The notes under the pieces are model-generated. The model was not told the origin of the DNA and made no database searches. It worked only from the letters and a program-made list of their open reading frames with translations. A program made the position numbers and the translations under genes. From Ideonella sp. (lineage in GTDB: Bacteria > Pseudomonadota > Gammaproteobacteria > Burkholderiales > Burkholderiaceae_C), in assembly GCA_016721465.1 (NCBI GenBank), contig JADKIA010000004.1, forward strand, positions 682,001 to 746,000: a DNA stretch of 64,000 bases, in the 5' to 3' direction. Below, in pieces: positions 1 to 8,739 of this stretch. The first letter of the stretch is position 1. Each line of letters starts with the position of its first letter.

Positions 1-324
1 GAAGATGCACTTGGTCAGATCGATGTCGTAGCGCGTGGTGCGCCGCGAGCCGTCGGCGCGCTGGTCGCTCTCGATGGTGATGGCCATCGCCGGGCAGACC
101 GCCTCACAAAGCTTGCAGGCGATGCATCGCTCTTCACCGTTCTCGTAGCGCCGCAAGGCGTGCAGGCCGCGAAAGCGCGGGCTGAGCGGTGTGCGCTCCT
201 CCGGGTACTGGATGGTCAGCTTCTTTGCGAAGAAGTAGCGCCCCGTGAGCTTCATGCCCTTGAGCAACTCCAGCAGCATGAAGCTGGAGAAGAAGTCCTT
301 GAGTGATGCGGTCTGTGCAGCCAT
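1..324 (-). CDS. nuoI: NADH-quinone oxidoreductase subunit I (partial)
   Basis: NuoI is the peripheral-arm complex I subunit that carries two [4Fe-4S] clusters (N6a, N6b) on the electron path to quinone. The first 108 codons are present and the C-terminus lies beyond the window start. The first ferredoxin motif CIACKLCEAVCP is at residues 67-78, and Cys106 (TKCIF) opens the second cluster motif. The ATG at 324-322 is preceded by AGGAGG with six bases of spacing, a strong ribosome site at the edge of the intercistronic repeat (334-428). It follows nuoH in the operon. Confidence 0.97.
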   Translation of the reverse strand, partial: MAAQTASLKDFFSSFMLLELLKGMKLTGRYFFAKKLTIQYPEERTPLSPRFRGLHALRRYENGEERCIACKLCEAVCPAMAITIESDQRADGSRRTTRYDIDLTKCIF

Positions 325-333
325 GTCAGGCCT

Positions 334-428
334 CCTGCCGGGCCGCCCCAAAGGAGGCCTGCGCCCCTTGGGTCTCGAAGGGGCGCTTGCCAGGGCCGGG
401 AGGCAGCGAACAAAGTGAGCGTGGGGGC
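334..428. repeat. Dispersed intercistronic repeat, copy 1 (nuoH/nuoI gap)
   Basis: This G/C-rich element fills the gap between the nuoH stop (435) and the nuoI start (324). It shares with 48684-48780 the blocks GGCCGCCC-AAAGG and GCGCCCC, and then a 27-base segment (402-428) that differs at one position from 48754-48780. It contains a perfect 9-bp hairpin, GCGCCCCTT/AAGGGGCGC, at 361-386. In both copies the element begins exactly six bases after the upstream gene's stop codon in the direction of transcription. Confidence 0.8.
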
Positions 429-434
429 GTCATT

Positions 435-1508
435 TCACTTCCAAATGTTCAACGGCGTCTGCATCCACAGACCGACGATCACCAGCCACACCAAGGTGAC
501 CGGTATGAAGATCTTCCAGCCCAGGCGCATGATCTGGTCGTAGCGATAGCGCGGGAACGTGGCGCGCACCCAGAGGAACATCGTGACCATCACGAACACC
601 TTCAGCCCCAGCCAGATCCAACCCGGGATCCAGTTGAACAGCACACTGTCGATCGGCGAGGCCCAACCACCCAGGAACATGGTGGTGGCCAGGATCGAGA
701 CCAGGATCATGTTGGCGTACTCGGACAACATGAACATCGCGTACGACATGCCCGCGTACTCGACCATGTGGCCGGCGACGATTTCGGATTCACCTTCCAC
801 CACGTCGAAGGGGGCGCGGTTGGTCTCGGCCAGACCCGAAATGAAGTAGATGACGAAGATCGGCAACAGGGGCAGCCAGTTCCAGGACAGGAAGTTCAGC
901 CCCATGTTGGCCATCATGCCGCGCTGCTGACTCATCACGATGTCGGTCATGTTCAGGCTGCCGGTGACCATCAGCACGACGACCATCGCAAAGCCCAGCG
1001 GGATCTCGTAGCTCACCATCTGTGCCGAGGCCCGCAGCGCACCAAGGAACGCGTACTTCGAATTCGATGCCCAGCCCGCAATGATGATGCCGTAGACCTC
1101 GATCGAGGTGATGGTCATCAGCAACAGCAAACCCGCATTGACGTTGCTCACCGCCACTTCCGGGCCAAACGGGATGACGACCCAGGCGGCGAGCGCCGGC
1201 ATGATGGTCAACACCGGCGCCAGGAAGAACAGGCCCTTGCTGGCGGCAGTCGGGCGAACGATTTCCTTGAAGATCAGCTTGACCGCGTCGGCGATTGGCG
1301 TCAGCAACCCATAGGGGCCGACACGATTGGGGCCCTTGCGGATCTGGGTCCAGCCGATGGCCACCCGCTCCCACAGCGTGAGATAGGCCACCAGGCCCAT
1401 CAGGGGCGCGACCACCACGATGATCTTGATGAGGCTCCAGATCACCGGCCACAGGTAGCTGCCGAACAGCGACCCGCCGAATTGGTTGAATTGTTCGATC
1501 ATGGTCAT
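435..1508 (-). CDS. nuoH: NADH-quinone oxidoreductase subunit H
   Basis: NuoH (ND1) is the 357-residue membrane subunit at the foot of the hydrophilic arm. It forms much of the quinone-binding chamber. The sequence shows about eight hydrophobic helices and the conserved stretches RKGPNRVGPYGLLTP (about 58-72) and ETNRAPFDVVEGESEIVAG (about 230-248), which are landmarks of the family. The start overlaps the nuoG stop by four bases (ATGA at 1505-1508), which suggests translational coupling. Length and order match other betaproteobacterial nuo operons. Confidence 0.97.
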   Translation of the reverse strand: MTMIEQFNQFGGSLFGSYLWPVIWSLIKIIVVVAPLMGLVAYLTLWERVAIGWTQIRKGPNRVGPYGLLTPIADAVKLIFKEIVRPTAASKGLFFLAPVLTIMPALAAWVVIPFGPEVAVSNVNAGLLLLMTITSIEVYGIIIAGWASNSKYAFLGALRASAQMVSYEIPLGFAMVVVLMVTGSLNMTDIVMSQQRGMMANMGLNFLSWNWLPLLPIFVIYFISGLAETNRAPFDVVEGESEIVAGHMVEYAGMSYAMFMLSEYANMILVSILATTMFLGGWASPIDSVLFNWIPGWIWLGLKVFVMVTMFLWVRATFPRYRYDQIMRLGWKIFIPVTLVWLVIVGLWMQTPLNIWK

Positions 1509-3826
1509 GCCTTCTCGACCGTCAGGCTGCCAAACATCGCGCCCAGCGTCGCCGTGTCTGGATGCCCTGCCGGCACACGCACGGCCTTGGCATCCAGGCT
1601 GGCATCTTCACGCGCTGCCAGCACCGCCGAGGCAGCGCCCTGAGCAACTCGCACCTTGTCACCGGCCTTCAGCCCCAGCTGTCGCCACAACGACGTGGGC
1701 AGGCCCACCTGCGGCGCTCGGGCATCGTTGGTCAGCTGCAGGGAAGTGGCGCGGCGCACCAAGGCGTCGGTCGCGTAGATGGGGACATCCGCAATGCGCT
1801 CCAAGCCGTGCACCAGCTGCACCACCTGGGGCCCCGCCACACTGCGGTTGTCGAGACGCGTCGGCAGCGCCGCCAGATCGCCCAAGGCCTGGCCACGGAC
1901 TTCGTCGACGGTTTCCTGGTCGAAACCTGCCAGGTCCAGCAGATTGCCCAGCACCCGCAGCACCTTCCAGCCCGGCCGCGCATCGCCCAGCGGCGGCACC
2001 ACACCTTGGAACGCTTGCACGCGCCCTTCGGCATTGACAAAGCAGCCCGCGGTTTCGGTGAACGGAGCGATCGGCAGCAGCACATCGGCGTTGTCGACGG
2101 CCGCATCCTTGAACGAGGTGAACGCCACCACCAGACCGGCCCCGGCCATCGCGGCCTTGGCTGCGGCCGCATCGGCGGCGTCGAGCGTGGGTTCCACGTC
2201 CAGCAGCAACAGCGCCTTCATCGGTTGACTCAGCATCTGGCCGGCGTTGAGGCCAGATGCGCCGGGCTGGGCGTTGACCAACTGCGCGCCCACGCTGTTG
2301 GCTGCCTCGGTGAGGTAGCCCACCGTGGCGCCAGTGTGCTCACCCAGCCAGTTGGCCAGCGCCAACAAGGTGCCGGCTTGCGGGTGTTGCGCGGCGGCAT
2401 TGCCCAGCAGGACGGCCTTGTGTTCGCCAGACAGAAGGGCATCGGCGACCGCCTTGGCAGCGTCGTTGACCAACGCCATGGCCGGTGCGGCAATGCCCTT
2501 GGCGGAGGCGACGTAGCCCGCCACATCGGCCAGTTGCTGAGCCCAGCCGCTGGGGGCTGCCGTGAGCCGCCCGGCCAGAGTCATGGCCCAATCGTCATGC
2601 ACCGCATTCAGGCTGAACACCTGGCCACCCTTGCGCGCGGCCTGGCGGATGCGTTGCGCGAACAATGGGTGATCCTTGCGCAGGAACGATCCCACCACCA
2701 GCGCCGCACTCAGCTGGCTCAGCGATGCAATCGACGTGCCCAGCCAACGCGCCCGCGGCGCGCCGGCGGTGTTGCCGAAATCGGCATGCCGCGTGCGGTG
2801 ATCGATGCTCTGGCTGCCCAGGCCCCGCACCAATTGAGCCAGCAGGTGAAGTTCTTCTACGCTGCGGTGCGCAGATGCCACCGCGCCGATGCTGGCGGCA
2901 CCATGCTCGACCTTGATGCGCTTGAGCCCATCGGCCACGTAGCCCAGCGCGGTGTTCCAGTCCACCGCCTGCCACTGGCCGCCCTGCTTGATCATCGGTT
3001 GCGTCAAGCGTTGTTCGCTGTTCAACGCTTCGTAGCTGAAGCGGTCGCGATCGGCAAGCCAGCACTCGTTCACCGCCTCGTTCTCGAGCGGGACGATGCG
3101 AAGCACCTTGTTGTTCTTGACCTGCACCACCAGATTGGCGCCTGTGGAATCGTGCGGGCTCACGCTCTTGCGTCGTGCCAGTTCCCAGGTGCGCGCCGCA
3201 TAGCGGAAGGGCTTGCTGGTCAGTGCACCCACCGGGCACACATCGATCATGTTGCCCGACAGCTCGCTGTCGACGCTGCGCCCGATGAAGGTGGTGATCT
3301 CGCTGTGCTCGCCCCGGTGCTGCATGCCGAGTTCCATGACGCCGGCAATTTCCTGGCCAAAGCGAACGCAGCGGGTGCAATGAATGCAACGGCTCATCTC
3401 TTCCATCGAGATCAGCGGCCCGACGCTCTTGTGGAACACCACGCGCTTCTCTTCGGCGTAGCGTGAAGACGTGCCGCCGTAGCCCACGGCCAGATCCTGC
3501 AACTGGCACTCACCGCCTTGGTCGCAGATGGGACAGTCCAGCGGGTGATTGATGAGCAGGAACTCCATCACCGACTGCTGCGCCTTCAAGGCCTTCTCGC
3601 TCTTGGTGCGAACGACCATGCCCGATGTCACCGGAGTGGCGCAGGCCGGCATCGGCTTGGGTGCCTTCTCGATTTCGACCAGGCACATGCGGCAGTTGGC
3701 CGCGATGCTGAGCTTGCGGTGGTAGCAGAAGTGCGGGATGGTCACGCCTGCCGCATCGGCCGCATGCATCACCGTGCTGCCTTCGGCCACCGAGACCTTG
3801 TTACCGTCGAGTTCGATTTCGATCAT
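1505..3826 (-). CDS. nuoG: NADH-quinone oxidoreductase subunit G
   Basis: NuoG (75-kDa subunit homologue, 773 aa) carries iron-sulfur clusters of the electron-input arm. The N-terminus has a [2Fe-2S] domain (CYHRKLSIAANCRMC near 34-48), then HPLDCPICDQGGECQ and the CIHCTRCVRFGQE [4Fe-4S] site, followed by a molybdopterin-oxidoreductase-like domain. The CxxCxxxC motif that holds the extra N7 cluster in E. coli is absent: the corresponding region reads SVSPHDSTGAN, as in the mitochondrial-type subunit. I chose the ATG at 3826 (MIEIELDG) because the frame remains open upstream but loses family similarity. Confidence 0.96.
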   Translation of the reverse strand: MIEIELDGNKVSVAEGSTVMHAADAAGVTIPHFCYHRKLSIAANCRMCLVEIEKAPKPMPACATPVTSGMVVRTKSEKALKAQQSVMEFLLINHPLDCPICDQGGECQLQDLAVGYGGTSSRYAEEKRVVFHKSVGPLISMEEMSRCIHCTRCVRFGQEIAGVMELGMQHRGEHSEITTFIGRSVDSELSGNMIDVCPVGALTSKPFRYAARTWELARRKSVSPHDSTGANLVVQVKNNKVLRIVPLENEAVNECWLADRDRFSYEALNSEQRLTQPMIKQGGQWQAVDWNTALGYVADGLKRIKVEHGAASIGAVASAHRSVEELHLLAQLVRGLGSQSIDHRTRHADFGNTAGAPRARWLGTSIASLSQLSAALVVGSFLRKDHPLFAQRIRQAARKGGQVFSLNAVHDDWAMTLAGRLTAAPSGWAQQLADVAGYVASAKGIAAPAMALVNDAAKAVADALLSGEHKAVLLGNAAAQHPQAGTLLALANWLGEHTGATVGYLTEAANSVGAQLVNAQPGASGLNAGQMLSQPMKALLLLDVEPTLDAADAAAAKAAMAGAGLVVAFTSFKDAAVDNADVLLPIAPFTETAGCFVNAEGRVQAFQGVVPPLGDARPGWKVLRVLGNLLDLAGFDQETVDEVRGQALGDLAALPTRLDNRSVAGPQVVQLVHGLERIADVPIYATDALVRRATSLQLTNDARAPQVGLPTSLWRQLGLKAGDKVRVAQGAASAVLAAREDASLDAKAVRVPAGHPDTATLGAMFGSLTVEKA

Positions 3827-3897
3827 GTCAATCCAAGCCCAAAGACATCGCAGCACCGAGGTGGCTGGACGAATACCAAGCAGCAGCCACGGGATGG

Positions 3898-5247
3898 TCA
3901 AACATACGCCGGGACCATGCAGGTCTTGTGCTCGACGTGATAGACAAACTCGTCGCGGAAGTGCTTGAGCATGCCGCGCACCGGCATTGCGGCGGCGTCG
4001 CCCAACGCGCAAATGGTGCGGCCCATGATGTTTTCTGCCACCGAGTCGAGCAGCGCGAGGTCTTCGGCCAACGCTTCACCATGCTCGATGCGATTGACCA
4101 GCCGCCAGAGCCAGCCCGTGCCCTCGCGGCATGGCGTGCACTGGCCGCAGGACTCATGGCTGTAGAAGTAGGACAGGCGCAGCAAGCTCTTGACCATGCA
4201 TCGCGTTTCGTCCATCACGATCACCGCGCCAGAACCCAGCATGGAGCCCGCCTTGGCGATGCTGTCGTAGTCCATCGTGCAGTCCATGATCACGCCGGCC
4301 GGCAGCACCGGTGCCGATGAGCCTCCGGGGATCACGGCCTTGAGCCTTCGGCCGCCGGCCACGCCGCCGGCGAGTTCCAGCAACTTGGCGAACGGAGTGC
4401 CCATCGGGACCTCGTAGTTCCCCGGCCGCTCGACATCACCGACCATCGAGAAGATCTTGGTGCCCCCATTGTTGGGCTTGCCGCATTCCAGGTAAGCCTG
4501 GCCGCCGTTGCGAATGATCCAAGGCACCGCCGCAAAGGTCTCGGTGTTGTTGATGGTGGTCGGCTTGCCGTACATGCCGAAACTGGCCGGGAACGGCGGC
4601 TTGAAACGCGGCTGGCCCTTCTTGCCTTCCAGCGATTCGAGCAGCGCCGTTTCCTCGCCACAGATGTAGGCGCCGAAGCCATGGTGGGCGTGCAACTGAA
4701 ACGAGAGCTTGCTGCCGAGGATGTTGTCGCCCAGGTAGCCTGCAGCGCGCGCCTCTTCGAGCGCTTCTTCGAAGCGGTCGTAGACCTCGAAGATCTCGCC
4801 GTGGATGTAGTTGTAGCCCACCGAGATGCCCATCGCGTAGGCCGCGATGATCATGCCCTCGATGACGATGTGCGGGTTGTAGGCGAGGATGTCGCGGTCC
4901 TTGCAGGTGCCCGGCTCGCCCTCGTCGGAGTTGCACACCAGGTACTTCTGCACCGGCAAGGCACGCGGCATGAAGCTCCACTTCAGCCCCGTCGGGAAGC
5001 CCGCACCGCCACGACCACGCAGACCCGAGCCCTTGACTTCGGCCACCACCTGGTCCGGCGTCATGCCGCCCTCGGCCGCCAGGATCTTGCGCAGGGCCTG
5101 GTAGCCGCCGCGCGCCTCGTAGTCCTTCAAGCGCCAGTTGCCACCGTTCAGGCCGGCATAGATCTGGGCGTTGAGATGGCGATCGTGGAAGCAGGTCTCC
5201 ACGCCCTTGGATTGGAATTTGGACAGATCCAGCATGGGTCCGCTCAC
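3898..5247 (-). CDS. nuoF: NADH-quinone oxidoreductase subunit F
   Basis: NuoF (449 aa) is the NADH dehydrogenase subunit of complex I. It binds FMN and NADH and holds the N3 [4Fe-4S] cluster. Visible are the nucleotide/FMN motif GLRGRGGAGFPTGLKWSF (about 72-89), NSDEGEPGTCKDR, and the cluster motif ESCGQCTPCREGTGWL near residue 365. The GTG start at 5247 overlaps the nuoE stop (GTGA). An ATG four codons downstream (5235) is a possible alternative. Confidence 0.97.
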   Translation of the reverse strand: MSGPMLDLSKFQSKGVETCFHDRHLNAQIYAGLNGGNWRLKDYEARGGYQALRKILAAEGGMTPDQVVAEVKGSGLRGRGGAGFPTGLKWSFMPRALPVQKYLVCNSDEGEPGTCKDRDILAYNPHIVIEGMIIAAYAMGISVGYNYIHGEIFEVYDRFEEALEEARAAGYLGDNILGSKLSFQLHAHHGFGAYICGEETALLESLEGKKGQPRFKPPFPASFGMYGKPTTINNTETFAAVPWIIRNGGQAYLECGKPNNGGTKIFSMVGDVERPGNYEVPMGTPFAKLLELAGGVAGGRRLKAVIPGGSSAPVLPAGVIMDCTMDYDSIAKAGSMLGSGAVIVMDETRCMVKSLLRLSYFYSHESCGQCTPCREGTGWLWRLVNRIEHGEALAEDLALLDSVAENIMGRTICALGDAAAMPVRGMLKHFRDEFVYHVEHKTCMVPAYV

Positions 5248-5729
5248 TTTGCTTGCAGCTTGAGCAGATCGACGAGCTCGTCGATGCGGTCACTGCTCAT
5301 GTAGCTGACCATCTGCCGATCATTGACCAGCATCACGGGTGCGTCGGCGCAGGCGCCCAGGCACTCGCACTTGGCCACGGTGAACAGGCCGTCCGGCGTG
5401 GTTCCACCGTCCTCGATGCCCAGCTTCCTGCACAGATGCTCCAGGGCCTGCTGGCCATTGCGCAACTGACACGGAAGGTTGGTGCACACGTTGAGCTTGT
5501 ATTGGCCCACCGGGTGCTGGTTGTACATGTTGTAGAACGTGGTCACCTCACGCACCGCCATCGGCGCCATGCCGAGGTGCTTGGCGATGGCCTCTTCGGA
5601 CTCGGCCGATACATGACCTTGTTCGTGCTGAACGATGGCCAGGCACGCCATCACCGCCGATTGCCGTTGATCGGCCGGGTACTTGGCGGTCTCGCGCGCA
5701 AAGCGCGCCAGGGTGGCTTCAGAAAACAT
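5244..5729 (-). CDS. nuoE: NADH-quinone oxidoreductase subunit E
   Basis: NuoE (161 aa) is the 24-kDa-type subunit that carries the N1a [2Fe-2S] cluster beside the FMN site. It has a thioredoxin-like fold. The four ligand cysteines are visible as CTNLPC and CECLGAC. The N-terminal helical part (MFSEATLARFARETAKYP) is typical. It is followed by nuoF with a four-base overlap. The 72-base gap from nuoD contains a GC-rich hairpin (5743-5780). Confidence 0.97.
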   Translation of the reverse strand: MFSEATLARFARETAKYPADQRQSAVMACLAIVQHEQGHVSAESEEAIAKHLGMAPMAVREVTTFYNMYNQHPVGQYKLNVCTNLPCQLRNGQQALEHLCRKLGIEDGGTTPDGLFTVAKCECLGACADAPVMLVNDRQMVSYMSSDRIDELVDLLKLQAK

Positions 5730-5742
5730 ACGAGATCCCTTT

Positions 5743-5780
5743 GGCGCTGCGCGCGGTTCCCCAGTGGGGAAGCGAGCGCC
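5743..5780. repeat. GC-rich hairpin in the nuoD-nuoE gap
   Basis: An outer 6-bp stem (GGCGCT at 5743-5748 with AGCGCC at 5775-5780) encloses an inner perfect stem TTCCCC-AGT-GGGGAA (5757-5771). It occupies the only sizeable gap between nuoD (stop 5802) and nuoE (start 5729). There is no run of T after it, so a strong terminator is unlikely in the middle of an operon. An mRNA-processing or stability role is inference. Confidence 0.6.
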
Positions 5781-5801
5781 TTGGAAGCGGCCCAGCGGCG
5801 C

Positions 5802-7055
5802 TCATCGATCAATCTCCCCGAACACGATGTCCATGGTGCCGATGATGGCCACCGCGTCGGCCAGCATGTGGCCCCGGGCCATCTCGTTCAGGCCCGAGAG
5901 GTGCACGAAGCCTGGCGGTCGAATCTTCATGCGATAGGGTTTGTTGGCACCGTCGCTGACCATGTAGATGCCGAACTCGCCCTTCGGGTGCTCGATGGCG
6001 GCATAGGCCTCGCCCTCGGGCACGTGGAAGCCTTCGGTGAAGAGCTTGAAGTGGTGGATCAGCTCTTCCATGTTGGACTTCATGTCCACACGAGAAGGCG
6101 GCGCCACCTTGTGGTTGTCGGTGATCACCGGACCGGGATTGACCCGCAGCCAGTCGACGCACTGCTTGATGATGCGGTTGGACTGGCGCAGTTCCTCGAC
6201 GCGGCACAGGTAGCGGTCGTAGGTGTCGCCGTTAACGCCGACAGGGATGTCGAAATCCAACTGGCCGTAGGCATCGTAGGGCTGCTTCTTGCGCAGGTCC
6301 CACTCGATGCCGGAGCCGCGCAGCATCGGCCCGGTGAAGCCCATGCTCAAGGCGCGCTCGGGGCTGACCACGCCGATGCCCACCGTGCGCTGCTTCCAGA
6401 TGCGGTTGTCGGTGAGCAGGGTCTCGTACTCGTCCACCAGACCAGGGAATCGGCGCGTGAAGTCGTCGATGAAGTCCAGCAGACTGCCCGAGCGGTTCTC
6501 GTTCAGTGCCTTCATCGTCTTCGCGTTGCGCACCTTGCTTGGCTGGTACTGGGCCATCGTGTCCGGCAGGTCGCGGTACACCCCACCCGGGCGGAAGTAC
6601 GCCGCATGCATGCGCGCCCCTGACACCGCCTCGTACATGTCGAGCAGATCCTCGCGCTCGCGGAAGCAATAGATGAGGATGTTCATCGCGCCGCAGTCCA
6701 GCCCATGCGCGCCCAGCCACAACAGGTGATTCAGCAGGCGGGTGATTTCGGCGTACATCACGCGGATGTACTGTGCGCGAATCGGCACGTCCACACCCAG
6801 CAGACGCTCCACGGCCAGGCAATAGGCCTGTTCGTTGCACATCATCGACATGTAGTCGAGGCGGTCCATGTAGGGCAACGCCTGGATGTAGGTCTTGGTC
6901 TCGGCCAGCTTCTCGGTGGCACGGTGCAGCAGTCCGACGTGCGGGTCGGCACGTTGAATCACTTCGCCGTCCAGTTCCAGCACCAGGCGCAGCACGCCAT
7001 GCGCCGCCGGGTGCTGCGGCCCGAAGTTCAGGGTGTAGTTCTTGATTTCAGCCAT
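5802..7055 (-). CDS. nuoD: NADH-quinone oxidoreductase subunit D
   Basis: NuoD (49-kDa subunit homologue, 417 aa) lines the quinone pocket together with NuoB and descends from the NiFe-hydrogenase large subunit. Family landmarks include NFGPQHPAAHGVLRL (about 10-24), DPHVGLLHRATEKL (about 36-49) and the C-terminal GEIDR end. It is a stand-alone gene rather than the NuoCD fusion of enterobacteria. It lies 25 bases after nuoC. Confidence 0.98.
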   Translation of the reverse strand: MAEIKNYTLNFGPQHPAAHGVLRLVLELDGEVIQRADPHVGLLHRATEKLAETKTYIQALPYMDRLDYMSMMCNEQAYCLAVERLLGVDVPIRAQYIRVMYAEITRLLNHLLWLGAHGLDCGAMNILIYCFREREDLLDMYEAVSGARMHAAYFRPGGVYRDLPDTMAQYQPSKVRNAKTMKALNENRSGSLLDFIDDFTRRFPGLVDEYETLLTDNRIWKQRTVGIGVVSPERALSMGFTGPMLRGSGIEWDLRKKQPYDAYGQLDFDIPVGVNGDTYDRYLCRVEELRQSNRIIKQCVDWLRVNPGPVITDNHKVAPPSRVDMKSNMEELIHHFKLFTEGFHVPEGEAYAAIEHPKGEFGIYMVSDGANKPYRMKIRPPGFVHLSGLNEMARGHMLADAVAIIGTMDIVFGEIDR

Positions 7056-7080
7056 GAAGGACTCTCGTTCACCTGCGGCT

Positions 7081-7680
7081 TCAGTGCAGCCCGCCGTAGT
7101 TGTCTTCGCGGATGATGCGCGGCGTGATTTCGCGCTGCTCGATCGTCACGGGTTCGTAGATGACACGTTTCTGTTCGGGGTCGTAGCGCATCTCGACATG
7201 CCCGACCGCCGGGAAGTCCTTGCGCAATGGATGCCCGATGAAGCCATAGTCGGTGAGGATGCGACGCAGGTCGTTGTGCCCGTCGAATATCACGCCGACC
7301 ATGTCGAAGGCTTCGCGCTCGAACCAGTCGGCCGACGACCACAGTTCGGTGAGCGAAGCCACCACCGGTACAGCATCGTCTGGCGCGAAGACCTTCAGGC
7401 GCACACGCCAGTTGTGGCTCACGCTGAGCAGATGCGACACGATGCAGTAGCGCGGGCCATCCCAGGGGCGGTCCTTGTAGCTGCTGTAGTCCAGGCCGCA
7501 GAGATCGATCAATTGCTCAAACTTCAGCGCGGCGGTGTCCCGCAGGCTGCGCGCAACGGCCAGGTAGTCGCCTGCGGTCACGGTGATCGTGATCTCGCCA
7601 CGCTCGCGCTTGAAGGTCTGGATCTTGTCGCCGAGCGCGGCTTGCAGCGCGGCCTGGAGGTTGTCTAGACGTGCTGTCAT
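7081..7680 (-). CDS. nuoC: NADH-quinone oxidoreductase subunit C
   Basis: NuoC (30-kDa homologue, 199 aa) is a structural subunit of the peripheral arm. The signature stretch ERESFDMVG-like (EREAFDMVGVIFDGHNDLRR) and the LTDYGFIGHPLRKDFP segment are present. I start at the ATG at 7680 (MTARLDN), one base after the nuoB stop, because longer upstream reading reflects the shadow of nuoB. The separate nuoC/nuoD arrangement is usual for betaproteobacteria. Confidence 0.97.
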   Translation of the reverse strand: MTARLDNLQAALQAALGDKIQTFKRERGEITITVTAGDYLAVARSLRDTAALKFEQLIDLCGLDYSSYKDRPWDGPRYCIVSHLLSVSHNWRVRLKVFAPDDAVPVVASLTELWSSADWFEREAFDMVGVIFDGHNDLRRILTDYGFIGHPLRKDFPAVGHVEMRYDPEQKRVIYEPVTIEQREITPRIIREDNYGGLH

Positions 7681-7681
7681 G

Positions 7682-8161
7682 TCATGCCCGCGCGATGGTG
7701 TTTTCGCGCCAGATCTTGGACTGCAGTTGCAGAATGCCGTAGAGCAGCGCTTCGGCCGTGGGCGGACAGCCCGGCACGTACACATCCACCGGCACGACGC
7801 GGTCACAGCCACGCACCACCGAATAGCTGTAGTGGTAATAGCCACCGCCGTTGGCGCATGAGCCCATCGAGATGACCCAGCGCGGCTCGGCCATCTGGTC
7901 GTAGACCTTGCGCAATGCGGGGCCCATCTTGTTGCACAGCGTGCCGGCAACGACCATCAGGTCGCTTTGTCGGGGACTGGGGCGGAACAACATGCCGAAG
8001 CGGTCGATGTCGTAGCGCGCCGCGCCCGCGTGCATCATCTCGACGGCGCAACAGGCCAAACCAAAGGTCATGGGCCACAGCGAGCCCGTTTTCGACCAGT
8101 TGATCAGCGTATCCACCGACGTGGTGATGAAGCCTTCTTTCAAGACGCCTTCGATGCCCAT
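7682..8161 (-). CDS. nuoB: NADH-quinone oxidoreductase subunit B
   Basis: NuoB (PSST homologue, 159 aa) binds the terminal [4Fe-4S] cluster N2, which hands electrons to quinone. The cluster ligands are visible: tandem cysteines in FGLACCAVEMM (about 34-44), GSCANGGG (about 97-104) and VPGCPPTAEAL near residue 130. The length is typical. It is the second gene of the operon after nuoA. Confidence 0.98.
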   Translation of the reverse strand: MGIEGVLKEGFITTSVDTLINWSKTGSLWPMTFGLACCAVEMMHAGAARYDIDRFGMLFRPSPRQSDLMVVAGTLCNKMGPALRKVYDQMAEPRWVISMGSCANGGGYYHYSYSVVRGCDRVVPVDVYVPGCPPTAEALLYGILQLQSKIWRENTIARA

Positions 8162-8206
8162 GGAGCTTGGTCCTCTAGATTCTTCGAATTGGGTTTCAGT
8201 GCCGGA

Positions 8207-8566
8207 TCATTCCCAATCCAGCGCGCCCTTTTTCCATTCGTAGATGAAGCCCACCACCAGGATGGCCAGAAAGATCATCATCGCCCAAAAGCCTGACGCG
8301 CCGATTTCACGAATGGCCACGGCCCAAGGAAACAGGAACGCGATTTCCAGGTCGAACAAGATGAAGAGGATGGCCACGAGGTAATAGCGCACATCGAACT
8401 TCATGCGCGCATCGTCGAAGGCCTCGAAGCCACACTCGTAGGGACTGTTCTTGGCCGCATCAGGCCGCTGCGGCCCCAACAGGAAGCCCAGAACCTGCGG
8501 CGCGACACCGACCGCAGCACCAACCAAGATGAACAGAAGGACAGGAAGGTACTGTTGCAGGTCCAT
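8207..8566 (-). CDS. nuoA: NADH-quinone oxidoreductase subunit A
   Basis: NuoA (ND3, 119 aa) is a three-helix membrane subunit next to the quinone chamber. Hydrophobic segments lie at about 8-30, 63-83 and 88-110. The conserved loop SPYECGFEAFDDARMKFDVR (about 41-60) contains the cysteine-bearing motif of the active/deactive switch region. It is the first nuo gene; the tRNA-Leu gene lies 174 bases upstream in the same direction. I see no convincing sigma70 promoter in the 8567-8739 gap. Confidence 0.97.
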   Translation of the reverse strand: MDLQQYLPVLLFILVGAAVGVAPQVLGFLLGPQRPDAAKNSPYECGFEAFDDARMKFDVRYYLVAILFILFDLEIAFLFPWAVAIREIGASGFWAMMIFLAILVVGFIYEWKKGALDWE

Positions 8567-8739
8567 GGTGGCGTGTGTTGTTTGGCGTCAATGAAACGTC
8601 CGGACAAAAGAAGGGGCGCGCCGCATGCAACGGTTGGGTTGCCAACGGATCGCGCCCGATCACTTCCCTGCCTTGACAGCTCGCAAAGAGGGCGCGCAGC
8701 CCAGGCACCGGATGAGGACCTGAACTGCCACAAAGAGCA

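Noticed and set aside
334..428. Possible CRISPR or insertion-sequence remnant
   Set aside because: There is no array of equal spacers, no terminal inverted repeats with target duplication and no transposase frame; only two dispersed copies are in the window.
8567..8739. Own promoter for nuoA in the gap after tRNA-Leu
   Set aside because: No hexamer pair with acceptable spacing is visible; nuo may be transcribed from further upstream.
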